42,576 bases of DNA from the NCBI RefSeq assembly GCF_029893585.1, contig NZ_JARXYX010000053.1, positions 1 through 42,576 of the forward strand, given 5' to 3'. The translations under genes were made by a program, and so were the position numbers. The notes beneath the pieces are model-generated. The model was not told the origin of the DNA, ran no database searches, and worked only from the letters and a program-made list of their open reading frames with translations. Of the stretch, positions 42,497 through 42,576 are shown one piece after another (positions within the stretch are counted from its first letter, which is position 1; every line of letters begins with the position of its first letter). Source of the DNA: Streptomyces sp. LBL (lineage in GTDB: Bacteria > Actinomycetota > Actinomycetes > Streptomycetales > Streptomycetaceae).

Positions 42497-42576
42497 TCGC
42501 AGTGCATCGGCCTTCAGGCCGGTGGTGAGGCGAATCTGGTGGTGGCGACGCGGAGCGTCGCGGATTCAAGTCCGGC
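42497..42576 (+). mobile_element. Left end of an IS200/IS605-type element, partial
   Basis: An 8-bp stem with a TTCA tetraloop lies at 42505-42524 (CATCGGCC, TTCA, GGCCGGTG, one G-U pair), matching the plan of the right-end hairpin at the start of the window. A second stem GCGACGC/GCGTCGC follows at 42545-42561. The lyase-like frame loses its family character at about 42487, so the junction lies between 42487 and 42497. The rest of the element is outside the window. Confidence 0.5.

Overview
The window is GC-rich actinobacterial chromosome with strong G/C bias at third codon positions, frequent GTG starts, start/stop overlaps of the ATGA and GTGA type, and a gene for SsgB, a sporulation protein of streptomycetes and close relatives. 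It is almost certainly core chromosome of a Streptomyces. From memory of S. coelicolor, gene content and order follow roughly SCO1541 (ssgB) to SCO1570 (argH), here in reverse orientation. That comparison is recalled, not computed.

Left to right. Positions 1-95 look like the right end of an IS200/IS605-type (TnpB-bearing) element abutting the 3' end of a pyridoxamine-phosphate-oxidase-family gene. Next come a secreted protein with a duplicated domain, then an ARG-box promoter driving a 93-codon in-frame relic of argG, followed by intact argH. Further on are an aldo/keto reductase, a TetR/MFS efflux pair, a 1-acylglycerol-phosphate acyltransferase, a Tat-exported glycerophosphodiesterase (glpQ1-like), a short sigma-like protein, a GNAT, two small membrane proteins and a HAD phosphatase. 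A methionine import operon (metN-metI-metQ) follows, preceded by a Met/Cys-ending leader peptide ORF and a stem-loop. Then a cobalamin/siroheme block: cobL (cbiE-cbiT), a 1,487-residue fusion with a ~900-residue low-complexity N-terminus plus BluB plus CobT, and a cysG-like gene. An rRNA methyltransferase and a membrane Ser/Thr kinase close this half.

The right half holds small membrane and zinc-ribbon proteins, a five-gene tRNA cluster on the minus strand (Gly-Cys-Val-Val-Val), the p-aminobenzoate pair pabB-pabC, another GNAT, a DsbA-like oxidoreductase, a CGNR zinc-finger regulator, ssgB, a PGPGW membrane protein and tRNA-Val(CAC). It ends with a sugar ABC importer operon (binding lipoprotein, two permeases, YesL-like protein). 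Downstream of the operon lies what resembles an exo-rhamnogalacturonan-lyase gene. It lacks its 5' end, carries a +1 shift in a G run, and is cut at its 3' end by sequence resembling the left end of an IS200/IS605 element.

Functional themes are arginine and methionine economy, B12 synthesis including the lower ligand, folate precursor synthesis, phosphate salvage and pectin-fragment uptake. The points most worth following are the argG relic that keeps its promoter and operators, the Met/Cys leader peptide, the BluB-CobT fusion with its giant disordered arm, the three 20-bp-phased palindromes after cysG, and the IS-bounded decaying pectin locus. I see no phage, CRISPR array, antibiotic gene cluster or replication origin.
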